In this document: one piece after another, positions 8,022 through 16,859 of the stretch | Layout of the letters: every line of letters starts with the position of its first letter | Position numbering within the stretch: the stretch's first letter is position 1 | Assembly: GCF_014490485.1 (NCBI RefSeq) | Contig: NZ_JACTVA010000003.1 | Span: forward strand, 1 to 64,000 | Origin: Teichococcus aerophilus | GTDB taxonomy: Bacteria > Pseudomonadota > Alphaproteobacteria > Acetobacterales > Acetobacteraceae | DNA: 64,000 bases | Reading direction: 5' to 3' | Position numbers and translations under genes: made by a program | Notes under the pieces: model-generated | Database searches by the model: none | What the model was told of the DNA's origin: nothing | The model's input: only the letters and a program-made list of their open reading frames with translations

Positions 8022-9154
8022 CCACCGAGATGATTCTGACCAACGCCCTGCTGGTCCTCCCCGACGCCATCGAGCCCGGCACGCTGGTGCTGCGCGACGG
8101 GCTGATCGCTGAGATGCAGCCGGGCCGCAGCCATGCCCCCGGCGCCATCGACCTGGATGGGGACCACCTGATCCCCGGCGTCATCGACGTCCATACCGAC
8201 AACCTGGAGCGCCAGGTGCAGCCCCGCGCCACGGCGCGCTGGCCCTCCCGCTCCGCCTTCCTGTCGCACGATGCGCAGACGGCGGCGGCGGGCGTGACGA
8301 CGGTGCTGGATGCGCTGTGCCTGGGCGATCTCGGCTTCGATGCGGAGCGGACCGAGACGTTCCTGAACGGCGTGAAGGACCTCGATTTCCTCAGCGCCAC
8401 CGGACTGCTGAAGAGCGAGCATTTCCTGCATCTGCGCTGCGAGCTGCCGGCCGCCGATTTGATGCCGCTGCTGGAAACGGCGGCGGACCACCCGGCGGTG
8501 CGCATGGTCAGCCTGATGGACCATTCGCCCGGCGTCGGCCAGTACGCGGATATCGAGCGCTACCGCAACATGCGCGCCCGCTCCATGCCGATGCAGGAAG
8601 TGGAGAAGCGCATCGACAAGCTGCTGACGCAGCGGGAGCGCCTGCGCGGCCCGCAGCGCCGCGCGTTGCTGGAGCGCATCGCCTACCGCAATCTGCCGCT
8701 GGCCAGCCACGACGACTGGCGGGAGGACGAGATTGCCGAGAATGAAGCCGACGGCATCATGATCTCGGAATTCCCCGTTTCCATGCTGGCGGCGGAAGCG
8801 GCGCGGCGGCACGGCATGCAGATCATCGCCGGCGCGCCCAACCTGGTGCGCGGCGGCAGCCATTCCGGCAACGTCGCGGCGGTGGACCTGGTCCGCAAGG
8901 GCCTGGTAGATGTCTTCGCCAGCGACTATGTGCCCCCCGCGATGATCGAGGCCGTGTGGCGCGCGGCGGCGGAGACCGGGATCTCCCTGGCCGCCGCCGT
9001 CGCCACCATCACCGATGCACCCGCGCGCATGTTGAAGATGGCGGATCGCGGCCGTATCGAGGCGGGGCGCCGCGCGGATCTCGTCCGTATCCGCCCGCTG
9101 GGCCACATGCCGGTGGTACGCAGCGTCTGGCGGGCCGGAGAGCGGGTGGCGTGA
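8018..9154 (+). CDS. phnM: alpha-D-ribose 1-methylphosphonate 5-triphosphate diphosphatase PhnM
   Basis: A 378-residue amidohydrolase-fold enzyme that removes pyrophosphate from the ribose triphosphate phosphonate before C-P cleavage. Canonical motifs are present: [14 protein letters not shown] (H59, D61), [33 protein letters not shown] and [13 protein letters not shown]. This is the standard operon copy; the paralogue at 1562-2707 differs at the first motif. The stop overlaps the GTG start of the next gene (GTGA at 9151). Confidence 0.94.
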   Translation: MTTEMILTNALLVLPDAIEPGTLVLRDGLIAEMQPGRSHAPGAIDLDGDHLIPGVIDVHTDNLERQVQPRATARWPSRSAFLSHDAQTAAAGVTTVLDALCLGDLGFDAERTETFLNGVKDLDFLSATGLLKSEHFLHLRCELPAADLMPLLETAADHPAVRMVSLMDHSPGVGQYADIERYRNMRARSMPMQEVEKRIDKLLTQRERLRGPQRRALLERIAYRNLPLASHDDWREDEIAENEADGIMISEFPVSMLAAEAARRHGMQIIAGAPNLVRGGSHSGNVAAVDLVRKGLVDVFASDYVPPAMIEAVWRAAAETGISLAAAVATITDAPARMLKMADRGRIEAGRRADLVRIRPLGHMPVVRSVWRAGERVA

Positions 9155-9828
9155 GCGCGCGGCTCGCCCTCTACTGGGCACCGGAGGTCGGGGACCCGCT
9201 GCACACGGCGGCCTCCCGCTGGCTGGGGCGGGATACGGAGACGGGGGCGACCTACCCCCAATCCCCCTTGCCGGGCGTGGACATCGCGGAGATCACCGCG
9301 GAGGCCGGTAATTACGGCTTCCACGCGACGCTGAAGCCGCCCTTCCACCTCGCCACCTCCTACGCCGCGGCGCGGGAGGCGGCGGCGCAACTGGCTGCCC
9401 GCACGGCGCCCTTCGCCCTGCCGCCGCTGCGCGTGACCGACCTGCGCGGCTTCCTGGCGTTGACGGAAAGCGAGCCCTGCCCGGCTTTGCAGGCCTTCGC
9501 CGATGACTGCGTGCGGGCACTGGACGCCCACCGCGCCCCGCCCACCGAGGCCGAGATCGCCCGCCGCAACCCGGACCGGATGAACGAGCGGCAGCGGGGG
9601 TTCCTGGCGCGCTGGGGCTACCCCTACGTGTTCGAGGAATGGTTCTTCCACCTCACCCTCTCCCGCCGCCTGACGGCGGAGGAGAAGGCCATCGTGCTCC
9701 CCGCCGCCGAGGCCGCTGTCGGTGAAGCCGCCGCCCGGCCGCGCATCGTGCGGGAATTGTGCCTGTTCACCCAGCCGCAGCGCGGCGTGCCCTTCCTGCT
9801 GGCGGAGCGACTGCCGCTTGCCGGCTAA
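9151..9828 (+). CDS. DUF1045 family 2H phosphoesterase-like protein of the C-P lyase operon
   Basis: A 225-residue protein of the DUF1045 family often found in phosphonate operons. Two His-x-Thr motifs, HATLK (H58, T60) and HLTLS (H167, T169), are the hallmark of the 2H phosphoesterase superfamily, which opens cyclic phosphodiesters. The start is GTG at 9151, overlapping the phnM stop; the frame is open further upstream only as a shadow of phnM. No phnP, the usual phosphoribosyl cyclic phosphodiesterase, is visible in the window. This protein could therefore open the ribose 1,2-cyclic phosphate left after C-P cleavage; that role is inferred from motif and position. Confidence 0.85.
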   Translation: MSARLALYWAPEVGDPLHTAASRWLGRDTETGATYPQSPLPGVDIAEITAEAGNYGFHATLKPPFHLATSYAAAREAAAQLAARTAPFALPPLRVTDLRGFLALTESEPCPALQAFADDCVRALDAHRAPPTEAEIARRNPDRMNERQRGFLARWGYPYVFEEWFFHLTLSRRLTAEEKAIVLPAAEAAVGEAAARPRIVRELCLFTQPQRGVPFLLAERLPLAG

Positions 9829-9831
9829 ACG

Positions 9832-9865
9832 GGGCGCGGCCGCTGGGTGACCAGCGGCCGCGCCC
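9832..9865 (+). terminator. strong hairpin at the end of the phn operon
   Basis: A perfect 15-bp stem (9832-9846 and 9851-9865) around a GTGA loop starts about five bases after the stop codon at 9828. The following bases, TGCGTTTGCG, hold only a short T run, so it is an unusually stable hairpin with a weak U tract. Confidence 0.75.
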
Positions 9866-9967
9866 TGCGTTTGCGTCCAGCGCAAGAAATTCGTCTATCC
9901 ACGCAACGAAATCGGTGACAGCAAAGGCTTGGCAGCCATCCGGCGGGCCGGAGGAGACCCAAGAACC

Positions 9968-10411
9968 ATGCGATTCCCACGGCTGCTGGCGGTGCTGCCC
10001 GCCCTTGCCCTGTTGCCCCTGGCCGCGTGCGTCCAACCGCCGGTGCAGGCGGAAGCCCAGCCGGCCAAGCCGGTGGTACGCGAGATCTATCGCAGCAGCA
10101 CCACGGCGCTCGGCCAGCCGCTGCGCTTCCCGCACCAGAACGGCACGCTGGTCGTGACCACCTACGAAATTCCGCCCGGCGCCCGCCTGCCCGTGCACCG
10201 GCACCCGCAGCAGCGCATCGCCTACGTGCTGGCCGGCGAGTTACGCGTCGCGACGCCCGAGGGCCGCGACTGGACGTACAAGCCCGGCGACGTCGTGGTG
10301 GAGATGCTGGACCACTGGCATTTCGGCGAGACGATCGGCACCGAAACCGTCCGCCTGCTGGTCATCGACCAGACCGAGGGCAACACGCCGAATACCGAGT
10401 TGCACCCGTAA
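9968..10411 (+). CDS. cupin-domain lipoprotein
   Basis: A 147-residue predicted lipoprotein. The N-terminal hydrophobic segment ends in the lipobox LAAC (Cys21). The rest is a single cupin barrel with GARLPVHRHPQQRIAYVLAGELRV and YKPGDVVVEMLDHWHFG as its two motifs (histidines at HRH, plus HWH). GGAGGAG lies upstream of the ATG at 9968. The binding partner or metal is unknown. It sits between the phn operon terminator and convergent phnN, so a link to phosphonate use is possible by location only. Confidence 0.75.
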   Translation: MRFPRLLAVLPALALLPLAACVQPPVQAEAQPAKPVVREIYRSSTTALGQPLRFPHQNGTLVVTTYEIPPGARLPVHRHPQQRIAYVLAGELRVATPEGRDWTYKPGDVVVEMLDHWHFGETIGTETVRLLVIDQTEGNTPNTELHP

Positions 10412-10431
10412 AGGCAGCGCGTGGCGGGTGC

Positions 10432-10989
10432 CTAGCCCGCCACGTCCCGCAGCGCGGCCAACAGGCGGGCCGCGCCTTCCTCCGGCGTGGAGTCGTTCAC
10501 CACGTCCACCACGTCCAGCCCCGCCGGCAGCGGCGCCGTGCGGGCCAGGCGGGCGGTAATCTCTTCCGCCGTTTCCCGCCCGCGCCCGGCCAGCCGTGCC
10601 GCCAGCACCGCTGGCGGCGCCGTCACGTTGATGACGCGCAGCCGGAACCGCCCATGCGCTTCCGCCAGGACGGAGCGCGAGAGATTGGCGATGACGACGC
10701 GCCCGGCGAGCAGGTCCGCCTGAATGCTGTTGGGAATTCCGTAGTGCAGGCCATGCGCCTGCCAATGCAGCGTGAAAGCGCCGGCATCCCGCGCGATGCC
10801 GAATTCGGCTTCGCTCAGCGGCAGGTGGTCCTCCGCGCCGGCATGGGCGAGCACCTCCGCCGGGCGGGTGATGACGCGGCGGGCGAAGACGAAGCGCGGG
10901 TCCTCCGCCAGGGCCGCGCGCGCCACGCCCAGCAGCGTGTCCTTGCCAGCGCCCGAAGGCCCCACCACCGTCACCAGCCAGCCCGACAT
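10432..10989 (-). CDS. phnN: ribose 1,5-bisphosphate phosphokinase PhnN
   Basis: A 185-residue kinase of the guanylate-kinase-like PhnN family, which converts ribose 1,5-bisphosphate to PRPP in the last step of the C-P lyase route. Walker A is GPSGAGKDT at the N-terminus (MSGWLVTVV), and RRVITRP and HGLHYGIP are typical later blocks. It lies on the opposite strand from phnGHIJKLM, facing the cupin lipoprotein gene (20 bases between stops) and divergent from the gamma-glutamyltransferase gene. The frame is open far upstream, but the ATG at 10989 gives the usual family length. Confidence 0.92.
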   Translation of the reverse strand: MSGWLVTVVGPSGAGKDTLLGVARAALAEDPRFVFARRVITRPAEVLAHAGAEDHLPLSEAEFGIARDAGAFTLHWQAHGLHYGIPNSIQADLLAGRVVIANLSRSVLAEAHGRFRLRVINVTAPPAVLAARLAGRGRETAEEITARLARTAPLPAGLDVVDVVNDSTPEEGAARLLAALRDVAG

Positions 10990-11088
10990 GACGTCCCTCC
11001 GATTGACCCGCTGCTTTTCCGCGCGCAGAGGGAAGGACGCAAGCAGCCGGGGCGCGTTTTTGGCCGCCCCCTCCCCGGGAGCAACCAA

Positions 11089-12870
11089 ATGTTCACAACT
11101 CGCCCTGAAATCGCCGGCACCTTTGGCGTCGTCGGCAGCACGCACTGGATCGCCAGCCAGGTGGCGATGGCGGTGCTGGAGCGCGGCGGCAATGCCTTCG
11201 ACGCCGCCGCCGCCGCCGGCTTTACCCTGCAGGTGGCCGAGCCGCATCTGAACGGCCCGCTGGGCGATTGCCCGATCATCATCCACCACGCCAAGGCCGG
11301 CACCCAGCACGTCATCTGCGGTCAGGGCGTCGCCCCTGCCGGGCTGAGCGTGGCGAAGGTGAAGGGCGAGCTCGGGCTGGACCTGATTCCCGGCACCGGC
11401 CTGCTGGCCGCCATGGTGCCGGGCGCCTTCGATGCCTGGGCGACGATGCTGCGGGACTGGGGCACCTGGGCGCTGGCGGACGTGCTGGAATTCGCCATCG
11501 GCTACGCCCAGCGCGGCATCCACTACGTGCCGCGCATCTGCGCCACCATCCAGACCGTGAAGCCGCTGTTCGAGAGCGAGTGGACCTCCTCCGCCGCCGT
11601 GTGGCTGCGCGATGGCGGGCCGAAGCCCGGCAAGCTGTGGGCCAACCCGGCGCTGGGCGCCACCTATGTGCGCGTGCTGAAGGAAGCCGCCGCCGCGGGC
11701 GGGGACCGGGTGGCGCAGATCGATGCCGCGCGCCGCGCCTGGTACGAAGGCTTCGTCGCCGAGGCGATCAACCGCTTCTGCCGGGAGACGGATGTGCTGG
11801 ATGCCTCCGGTCGCCACCATCGCGGCGTGCTGACCGGCGAGGACATGGCGCGCTGGCGCGCGCCCGTGGAGACGCCGCTGGCCTATGACTATCGCGGCAC
11901 CACTCTGCTGAAATGCGGCCCGTGGAGCCAGGGCCCGGCGATGCTGCAGACCATGGCGCTGCTCAACGGCTTCGATGTCGGCGCGATGGATACGAATGGC
12001 GACGAGTTCGTCCACACCGTCCTGGAAGCCATGAAGCTGGCCTTCGCGGACCGGGAAGCCTTCTACGGCGACCCGGATTTCGTCGATGTGCCGATGCAGC
12101 AACTGTTGTCCGAATCCTACAACGCCGAGCGCCGCAAGCTGATCGGCCAGCAGGCGTCGATGGAACTGCGCCCCGGCAGTATCGATGGCCGTACCCCCTG
12201 GGTGGACCATGCGGCGGAATCTCGCCTCTCCCTGCTCGGCGCCGCCGGCGCGGGCGAGCCCACCGTCTCCCGCCTCGGCGTCTCCGGCGCGGATACCTGC
12301 CATGTCGATGTCATCGACCGCTGGGGCAACATGGTCTCGGCCACCCCCTCCGGCGGCTGGCTGCAATCCTCCCCGGCCATTCCGGAGCTGGGCTTCGCGC
12401 TCGGCACCCGTGGCCAGATGTTCTGGCTGGACGAGTCGTTGCCCAACGGCCTGAGGCCGGGCAAGCGGCCGCGCACCACCCTCTCCCCCGGCATGGCGCT
12501 GCGGGACGGCAAGGCATGGATGTCCTTCGGCACACCGGGTGGGGAGCAGCAGGACCAGTGGCAGCCCATCATGCTGGCCCGCATGCTCGACCACGGGCTG
12601 AACATCCAGCAGGCCATCGACGCGCCCGCCTTCCATAGCGAGCACTGGCCGTCCTCCTTCTGGCCGCGCGTCGCGCGCCCGGGCAAGGCGGTGCTGGAAG
12701 GCCGGCTGGGCCAAGCGGTGCTGGATGCGCTGCTGGCCCGTGGCCACCAGGCGGAGCTGGGCGGCGATTGGTCCGAAGGCCGCCTCTCCGCGGCGCGGCT
12801 GGAAGCGGATGGGCAGATGTTCGCCGGTGCCAACCCGCGCGGCATGCAGGGCTACGCCGTCGGTCGTTGA
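11089..12870 (+). CDS. gamma-glutamyltransferase family protein
   Basis: A 593-residue member of the gamma-glutamyltranspeptidase (Ntn hydrolase) family. Such proteins are made as one chain and cut before a catalytic threonine; here the likely residue is Thr403 in GADTCHVDVIDRWGN, followed by the family block SATPSGGW. The N-terminal part contains GGNAFDAAAAAGFTLQVAEP, also typical. No signal peptide is visible, unlike the periplasmic E. coli enzyme, so this is probably a cytosolic GGT-like acylase or hydrolase whose substrate is unknown. GGGAG lies eight bases before the ATG at 11089. It faces the AI-2E gene across a hairpin. Confidence 0.88.
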   Translation: MFTTRPEIAGTFGVVGSTHWIASQVAMAVLERGGNAFDAAAAAGFTLQVAEPHLNGPLGDCPIIIHHAKAGTQHVICGQGVAPAGLSVAKVKGELGLDLIPGTGLLAAMVPGAFDAWATMLRDWGTWALADVLEFAIGYAQRGIHYVPRICATIQTVKPLFESEWTSSAAVWLRDGGPKPGKLWANPALGATYVRVLKEAAAAGGDRVAQIDAARRAWYEGFVAEAINRFCRETDVLDASGRHHRGVLTGEDMARWRAPVETPLAYDYRGTTLLKCGPWSQGPAMLQTMALLNGFDVGAMDTNGDEFVHTVLEAMKLAFADREAFYGDPDFVDVPMQQLLSESYNAERRKLIGQQASMELRPGSIDGRTPWVDHAAESRLSLLGAAGAGEPTVSRLGVSGADTCHVDVIDRWGNMVSATPSGGWLQSSPAIPELGFALGTRGQMFWLDESLPNGLRPGKRPRTTLSPGMALRDGKAWMSFGTPGGEQQDQWQPIMLARMLDHGLNIQQAIDAPAFHSEHWPSSFWPRVARPGKAVLEGRLGQAVLDALLARGHQAELGGDWSEGRLSAARLEADGQMFAGANPRGMQGYAVGR

Positions 12871-12877
12871 AGCTATC

Positions 12878-12901
12878 GCCGGGGGAGAGTGCTCCCCCGG
12901 C
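12878..12901. terminator. bidirectional hairpin between convergent genes
   Basis: Perfect 10-bp stem GCCGGGGGAG/CTCCCCCGGC with loop AGTG, eight bases after the GGT stop and eleven before the AI-2E family stop. There is no T run on either side. Similar G-run hairpins recur at other convergent junctions (50190-50216, 62469-62497). Confidence 0.6.
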
Positions 12902-12912
12902 CCTGCGGCGGC

Positions 12913-13977
12913 TCAGGGTTCCTCTTCCGCCCAGTCCCGCAGCAGGGTGAAGCCGACGGCCAGCAGCACCGGCCCCAGGAACAGCCCGAGGAAGCCGAAG
13001 GCGAAGACGCCGCCCAGCGCGCCCAGGATGGTCAGCAGCAGCGGCAGGTCAGCACCACGGCTGATCAGCCAAGGGCGGATGACGTTGTCGACGCTGCTGA
13101 TGCCGGCGGCGCCGTAGACCAGCAGGAAGATACCCCAGAAGGTCTCGCCCTGCGCGAACAGCCAGATGGCCGCCGGCAACCACACAACGGGTGCACCTAC
13201 CGGCAAGATGGAGATGATGCCGGCGATGATGCCGAACAGCACCGGCTGCGGCACGCCGGAAATCCATAGCCCCAAGGCCGTCAGCGCGCCCTGCGCCACG
13301 GCGGTACCCAGCAATCCGTAGACGACGCCGGTGGTGACGGCGGCGGTCAGCTGCACCAGCCGGCGGCCCTGCGGCCCGGCGATGCGCATCACCAGCGATT
13401 CGACCACCGAGGCCATGCGCGGCCCGTCCCGGTAGAAGAAGAACGAGAGCAGGATGGCGATCACCAGCTCCGCCACGCCCGAGAGCACCGCCAGGAGCAC
13501 GCTCAGCGCGCTTTGCGCGATGGTGCCGGCATAGGGGCGGACCAGATTGGTCAGCGGCGAGAAATCCAGCTGCAACGCCGCGAAGCGTTCCTGCAGCCAG
13601 CCGCCGACGAATGGGATGTGGCCCAGTTGCTCGCTGACGCCGGGGAAGCCGCCGGAGATGAAGGTCTCCACCGTCTCACGCAGCCATTGCAGGTCATCGG
13701 CACGGATTGGCGCGGCGAAGAGCAGCGGCAGGCCGACCAGGATCATCTCCACCGTCACCATCAGCAGCGCGGCCAGCGTGGCGGAGAGCTTCAGCCGCTC
13801 CCGTACCAGGCGGAAGATTGGCCAGGTGCAGTAGGAGAGGATGGCGGCCCAGAGCAGCGCCGAGATGAAGGGGCGCAGCACCAGCAGGCAGCCGACCGCC
13901 AGCGCGACCAGCGCGGTCAGGCCGAGCAGCCGCGCCGGGCGAAGCATATGGGGGTCGGGGGGGGAGGACGGGCTCAT
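12913..13977 (-). CDS. AI-2E family transporter (multi-pass membrane protein)
   Basis: A 354-residue membrane protein of the AI-2E/UPF0118 family. About eight hydrophobic segments are visible, beginning LLGLTALVALAVGCLLVL, with the family pattern of two N-terminal spans, a soluble loop (residues about 90-150), and then the C-terminal bundle containing IISILPVGAPVVWLPAAI and SSVDNVIRPWLISRG. Members export quorum signals or ions; the substrate here is unknown. The frame is open upstream to 14208, but the ATG at 13977 (MSPSSPPDPH) gives the usual length; ATG at 13950 (MLRPARL) is possible. Divergent from hyi. Confidence 0.85.
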   Translation of the reverse strand: MSPSSPPDPHMLRPARLLGLTALVALAVGCLLVLRPFISALLWAAILSYCTWPIFRLVRERLKLSATLAALLMVTVEMILVGLPLLFAAPIRADDLQWLRETVETFISGGFPGVSEQLGHIPFVGGWLQERFAALQLDFSPLTNLVRPYAGTIAQSALSVLLAVLSGVAELVIAILLSFFFYRDGPRMASVVESLVMRIAGPQGRRLVQLTAAVTTGVVYGLLGTAVAQGALTALGLWISGVPQPVLFGIIAGIISILPVGAPVVWLPAAIWLFAQGETFWGIFLLVYGAAGISSVDNVIRPWLISRGADLPLLLTILGALGGVFAFGFLGLFLGPVLLAVGFTLLRDWAEEEP

Positions 13978-14119
13978 AAGGCGCAGATTGCCCGAGCCGT
14001 TTCGCTTCCGCCAGGGACGCTGCTTTGCCCGCGAAGACTTGCTCTTCTGGCTGCCCGCTCTAGCGTGCCCGTCCAGCTTCGTGCCTGCATGGGCGAAGCC
14101 GCAAAAATGGGAGAGACGT

Positions 14120-14899
14120 ATGCCGCGCTTCGCCGCGAACCTGTCGATGATGTTCCAGGAGCTGCCCTTCCTGGACCGTTTCGCCGCCGCCCGCGCGGCC
14201 GGCTTCACCGCCGTAGAGTTCCTGTTCCCTTATGATTTTGCCGCCGCCGACATCGCCAAGCGGCTGGCCGATAACGGCCTGCAGCAGGTGCTGTTCAACG
14301 CGCCCCCGGGCGACTGGGCCAATGGCGAGCGCGGCACCACCTGCATCCCGGGCCGCCAGCAGGAATTCCGCGATGGCGTGAAGAAGGCGCTGGAATACGC
14401 GACCGCCCTGTCCTGCCCCCGGCTGCACCTGATGGCCGGCCTGGCCCCTGCCGACGTGGCGCGGGATACGCTGACCGGCACCTACACCGCCAACCTGGTC
14501 TGGGCGGCCGAGGAAGCGGCCAAGGCCGGCGTGAAGCCGGTGATCGAGCCGATCAACCACCGCGACATCCCCGGCATGTTCCTCAACACCATGGACCAGG
14601 GCGCCGCCATCATCGCCGCCGTGGGGCCGGAGAAGCTGGGGTTGCAGTTCGACCTGTACCACTGCCAGGTAACGGAGGGGGACATTGTGAAGCGGGTGGA
14701 GAAGCACCTGCCCATCATCGCCCACATGCAGGTGGCCGACGTGCCCGGCCGCAACGAGCCCGGCACCGGCGAGGTGAACTGGCCCTTCGTGTTCGAGCGG
14801 ATCGACGCGCTGGGCTTCCGCGGCTGGATCGGCTGCGAATACCGCCCGCTGGGCGAGACGGTGGCCGGCCTCGGCTGGTTCGCGCCCTACAAATCCTGA
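14120..14899 (+). CDS. hyi: hydroxypyruvate isomerase family protein (Hyi/OtnI)
   Basis: A 259-residue TIM-barrel isomerase. Hyi interconverts hydroxypyruvate and tartronate semialdehyde; the close relative OtnI acts on 2-oxo-tetronate. Characteristic segments are ANLSMMFQELPFLDRF, the loop NAPPGDWANGERG, VIEPINHRDIPGMFL and LQFDLYHCQ, which carry the metal-binding Glu, His and Asp residues. GGGAGAG lies just before the ATG at 14120. Its product is the substrate of the reductase encoded 19 bases downstream, so the pair links hydroxypyruvate or glyoxylate to D-glycerate. Confidence 0.9.
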   Translation: MPRFAANLSMMFQELPFLDRFAAARAAGFTAVEFLFPYDFAAADIAKRLADNGLQQVLFNAPPGDWANGERGTTCIPGRQQEFRDGVKKALEYATALSCPRLHLMAGLAPADVARDTLTGTYTANLVWAAEEAAKAGVKPVIEPINHRDIPGMFLNTMDQGAAIIAAVGPEKLGLQFDLYHCQVTEGDIVKRVEKHLPIIAHMQVADVPGRNEPGTGEVNWPFVFERIDALGFRGWIGCEYRPLGETVAGLGWFAPYKS

Positions 14900-14918
14900 T
14901 CAAGAGGGGAAACTCAAC

Positions 14919-15800
14919 ATGAAGATCGGTTTCATCGGCCTGGGCATCATGGGCCGCCCCATGGCGCTGCACCTGCAGAAGGCCGGGCATGAATTGTTCG
15001 TCCCCGAGCGTGCCAGCCTGAAGGACGAGATCCGCCAGGTGGCCACCGTGCTGGCCGACCCAGCCGCCGTGGCCGCCGCCGCCGAAACCACCATCCTGAT
15101 GGTGCCCGACACCCCCGATGTGGAAGCGGCATTGTTCGGCCCGCGCGGCGTGGCGGAGGGTATCGGCGCCGGCAAGCTGGTGATCGACATGTCCTCGATC
15201 AGCCCGACGGCCACCAAGACCTTCGCCGCCCGCATCCAGGAGAAGGGCGGCGACTACCTCGATGCCCCGGTCTCCGGCGGCGAAGTCGGCGCGCAGCAGG
15301 CGACGCTGACCATCATGGTCGGCGGCAGCGATGCGGCGTTCGAGCGGGCGAAGCCGCTGTTCGAGGCGATGGGCAAGAACATCACACTGGTGGGCGGCAC
15401 CGGTGCCGGCCAGACCTGCAAGGTGGCCAACCAGATCATCGTCGCCCTGACGATCGAGGCGGTGGGCGAGGCGATGGTCTTCGCCTCCAAGGCCGGCGCC
15501 GACCCGGCCAAGGTACGGCAGGCGCTGATGGGCGGCCTCGCCACTTCCCGCATCCTGGAGCTGCATGGGGAGCGGATGATCAAGCGCACCTTCAACCCGG
15601 GCTTCCGCATCGCCCTGCACCAGAAGGATCTCAACCTGGCGCTGCAATCGGGCAAGGAACTGGGCGTGGCGTTGCCGAACACGGCCTCGACCCAACAGTT
15701 GTTCTCCGCCTGCGTGGCGGCCGGTGCCGGGCAGCTGGATCATTCGGCACTGGTGAAGGCGCTGGAGATCATGTCGGCTCATCCCGTCGCCGAAGGCTAG
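14919..15800 (+). CDS. glxR: 2-hydroxy-3-oxopropionate (tartronate semialdehyde) reductase
   Basis: A 293-residue beta-hydroxyacid dehydrogenase. The NAD(P)-binding motif GFIGLGIMGRPMA opens the protein; the substrate motif DAPVSGGEVGAQ and the catalytic lysine region GAGQTCKVANQII follow. It reduces tartronate semialdehyde to D-glycerate. GAGGGG precedes the ATG at 14919. It forms a two-gene unit with hyi and is followed by a clear terminator. No glyoxylate carboligase gene is in the window, so the source of tartronate semialdehyde may be hyi alone or a distant gcl. Confidence 0.92.
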   Translation: MKIGFIGLGIMGRPMALHLQKAGHELFVPERASLKDEIRQVATVLADPAAVAAAAETTILMVPDTPDVEAALFGPRGVAEGIGAGKLVIDMSSISPTATKTFAARIQEKGGDYLDAPVSGGEVGAQQATLTIMVGGSDAAFERAKPLFEAMGKNITLVGGTGAGQTCKVANQIIVALTIEAVGEAMVFASKAGADPAKVRQALMGGLATSRILELHGERMIKRTFNPGFRIALHQKDLNLALQSGKELGVALPNTASTQQLFSACVAAGAGQLDHSALVKALEIMSAHPVAEG

Positions 15801-15837
15801 CGGGACCGTCGCTTTATTGTGTCAGTGGTTAAGAATC

Positions 15838-15871
15838 GGTGTTGCCTTTGCGAAGGCAGCACCGCATTTTT
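15838..15871 (+). terminator. intrinsic terminator after hyi-glxR
   Basis: An 11-bp stem GGTGTTGCCTT/AAGGCAGCACC (one G-T pair) with loop TGCG, followed by GCATTTTT. It starts 38 bases after the glxR stop and precedes the regulator gene by about 77 bases. Confidence 0.85.
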
Positions 15872-15948
15872 CCGTCAGCCGCCCATCTCATGAGACGGCT
15901 CTCTTGCGATGGGCGATCATGTCCGGGTCATACTGATACAGAGGTTCC

Positions 15949-16824
15949 ATGCGGTTTGCCGATATCGGTCAACAGTTGCGCGCCTATCGACTGGAATCCG
16001 GCATGCGGGCGGAGGAGATCGCCGCGCGCCTGGGCGTCTCCCGCGCCGCGCTGTACCGATACGAGAAGGGCGAGGTCATCAAGCTGGACACGATCCGGCG
16101 CCTCGCGGAACTGCTGAAGATCTCGCCGCTGTCCCTGCTGGGCATCGGCGTCGAATATTTCTCCCGCCCCCTCGCCTTCCAGGAACGGCTGCGGCAGGTG
16201 GAGGAGCAGGCGGACCAGGTGCTGCAGGTCGGCGGTGCCATCTGCTACCAGACCACGACGGAGGCCTATGACGGCGCCTTGGCCGAGGCCTGGGCCGAAG
16301 CCGCCGACCAGGCGCAGGAACGCGTGGCCGCCCGCGCCGCCGCCGACCAGGCGATGGGCCTGCTGGTGGCGCGCAAGAAGCTGCACCAGTCCCGCCGCGC
16401 CAACATCATCGCCATGCTGTCCGAGACCGCCATCCGCCGCATGCTGATGGATGGTGTGGCCGCCGGCATGGCGGTATCCGAGCGCACCCGCACCCGCTGC
16501 CGCCTGGCCGCGCGGGCGGAGGCGGAGAGCATCGCCAACCTGATGGAAAGCGTGCCGATCGGCCTGCAGCTGGGCCTGCTGGCGTCCGAGCCCGCCGGCA
16601 ACTTCATCGTGCTGCGCGGGCGGGAACGGGCGCATGTCTGCGTCAGCCCCTTCGCAGCCGAGATGACGGCCAGCGCCGGCATCGGCGTCGGCAGCATCAC
16701 CGCCGCGGACGAAGCCATCGCCGCGCATCAGCGCGTGGCGGAGGCCGCCTGGCGTGACGCCCCCAAGGGCGCCGCCGCCGCCAACCGCATCCGCGACCTG
16801 ATCCGCGAGACGGCGGCGCGCTGA
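15949..16824 (+). CDS. XRE/Cro-type helix-turn-helix regulator with long C-terminal domain
   Basis: A 291-residue regulator. Residues about 8-60 form a Cro-type HTH: LRAYRLESGMRAEEIAARLG, then VSRAALYRYEKGEVIKLDTI. The C-terminal 220 residues are alpha-helical and alanine-rich, with no family I recognise with certainty, so the ligand is unknown. The protein ends near convergent pat. ATG at 15949 follows AGAGG. It lies after hyi-glxR but behind their terminator, so it need not be in the same unit. Confidence 0.8.
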   Translation: MRFADIGQQLRAYRLESGMRAEEIAARLGVSRAALYRYEKGEVIKLDTIRRLAELLKISPLSLLGIGVEYFSRPLAFQERLRQVEEQADQVLQVGGAICYQTTTEAYDGALAEAWAEAADQAQERVAARAAADQAMGLLVARKKLHQSRRANIIAMLSETAIRRMLMDGVAAGMAVSERTRTRCRLAARAEAESIANLMESVPIGLQLGLLASEPAGNFIVLRGRERAHVCVSPFAAEMTASAGIGVGSITAADEAIAAHQRVAEAAWRDAPKGAAAANRIRDLIRETAAR

Positions 16825-16829
16825 ACGAC

Positions 16830-16859
16830 GTGAGGGCGGGCCGGCTGGCCCGCCCTCAC
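16830..16859. terminator. long perfect hairpin between convergent genes
   Basis: A 13-bp perfect stem (16830-16842 with 16847-16859) and loop GGCT. The pat stop codon (16856-16858) sits inside the right arm. It has no T run, but its stability and position between two converging genes suggest a shared transcription stop or RNA end. Confidence 0.6.

Noticed and set aside
10432-12747. 771-codon minus-strand frame that includes phnN
   Set aside because: Only the last 185 codons are a real protein (PhnN, from ATG 10989). The upstream part is antisense to the gamma-glutamyltransferase gene, so it is not a fusion.
10027-12870. 947-codon frame suggesting a fusion ahead of the gamma-glutamyltransferase
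   Set aside because: The first 354 codons overlap the lipoprotein gene and run antisense to phnN. The true start at 11089 has a good ribosome site and begins the family domain.
13978-14208. 77-codon N-terminal extension of the AI-2E family protein
   Set aside because: Basic, non-hydrophobic and antisense to the hyi leader and start; family length fits the ATG at 13977.
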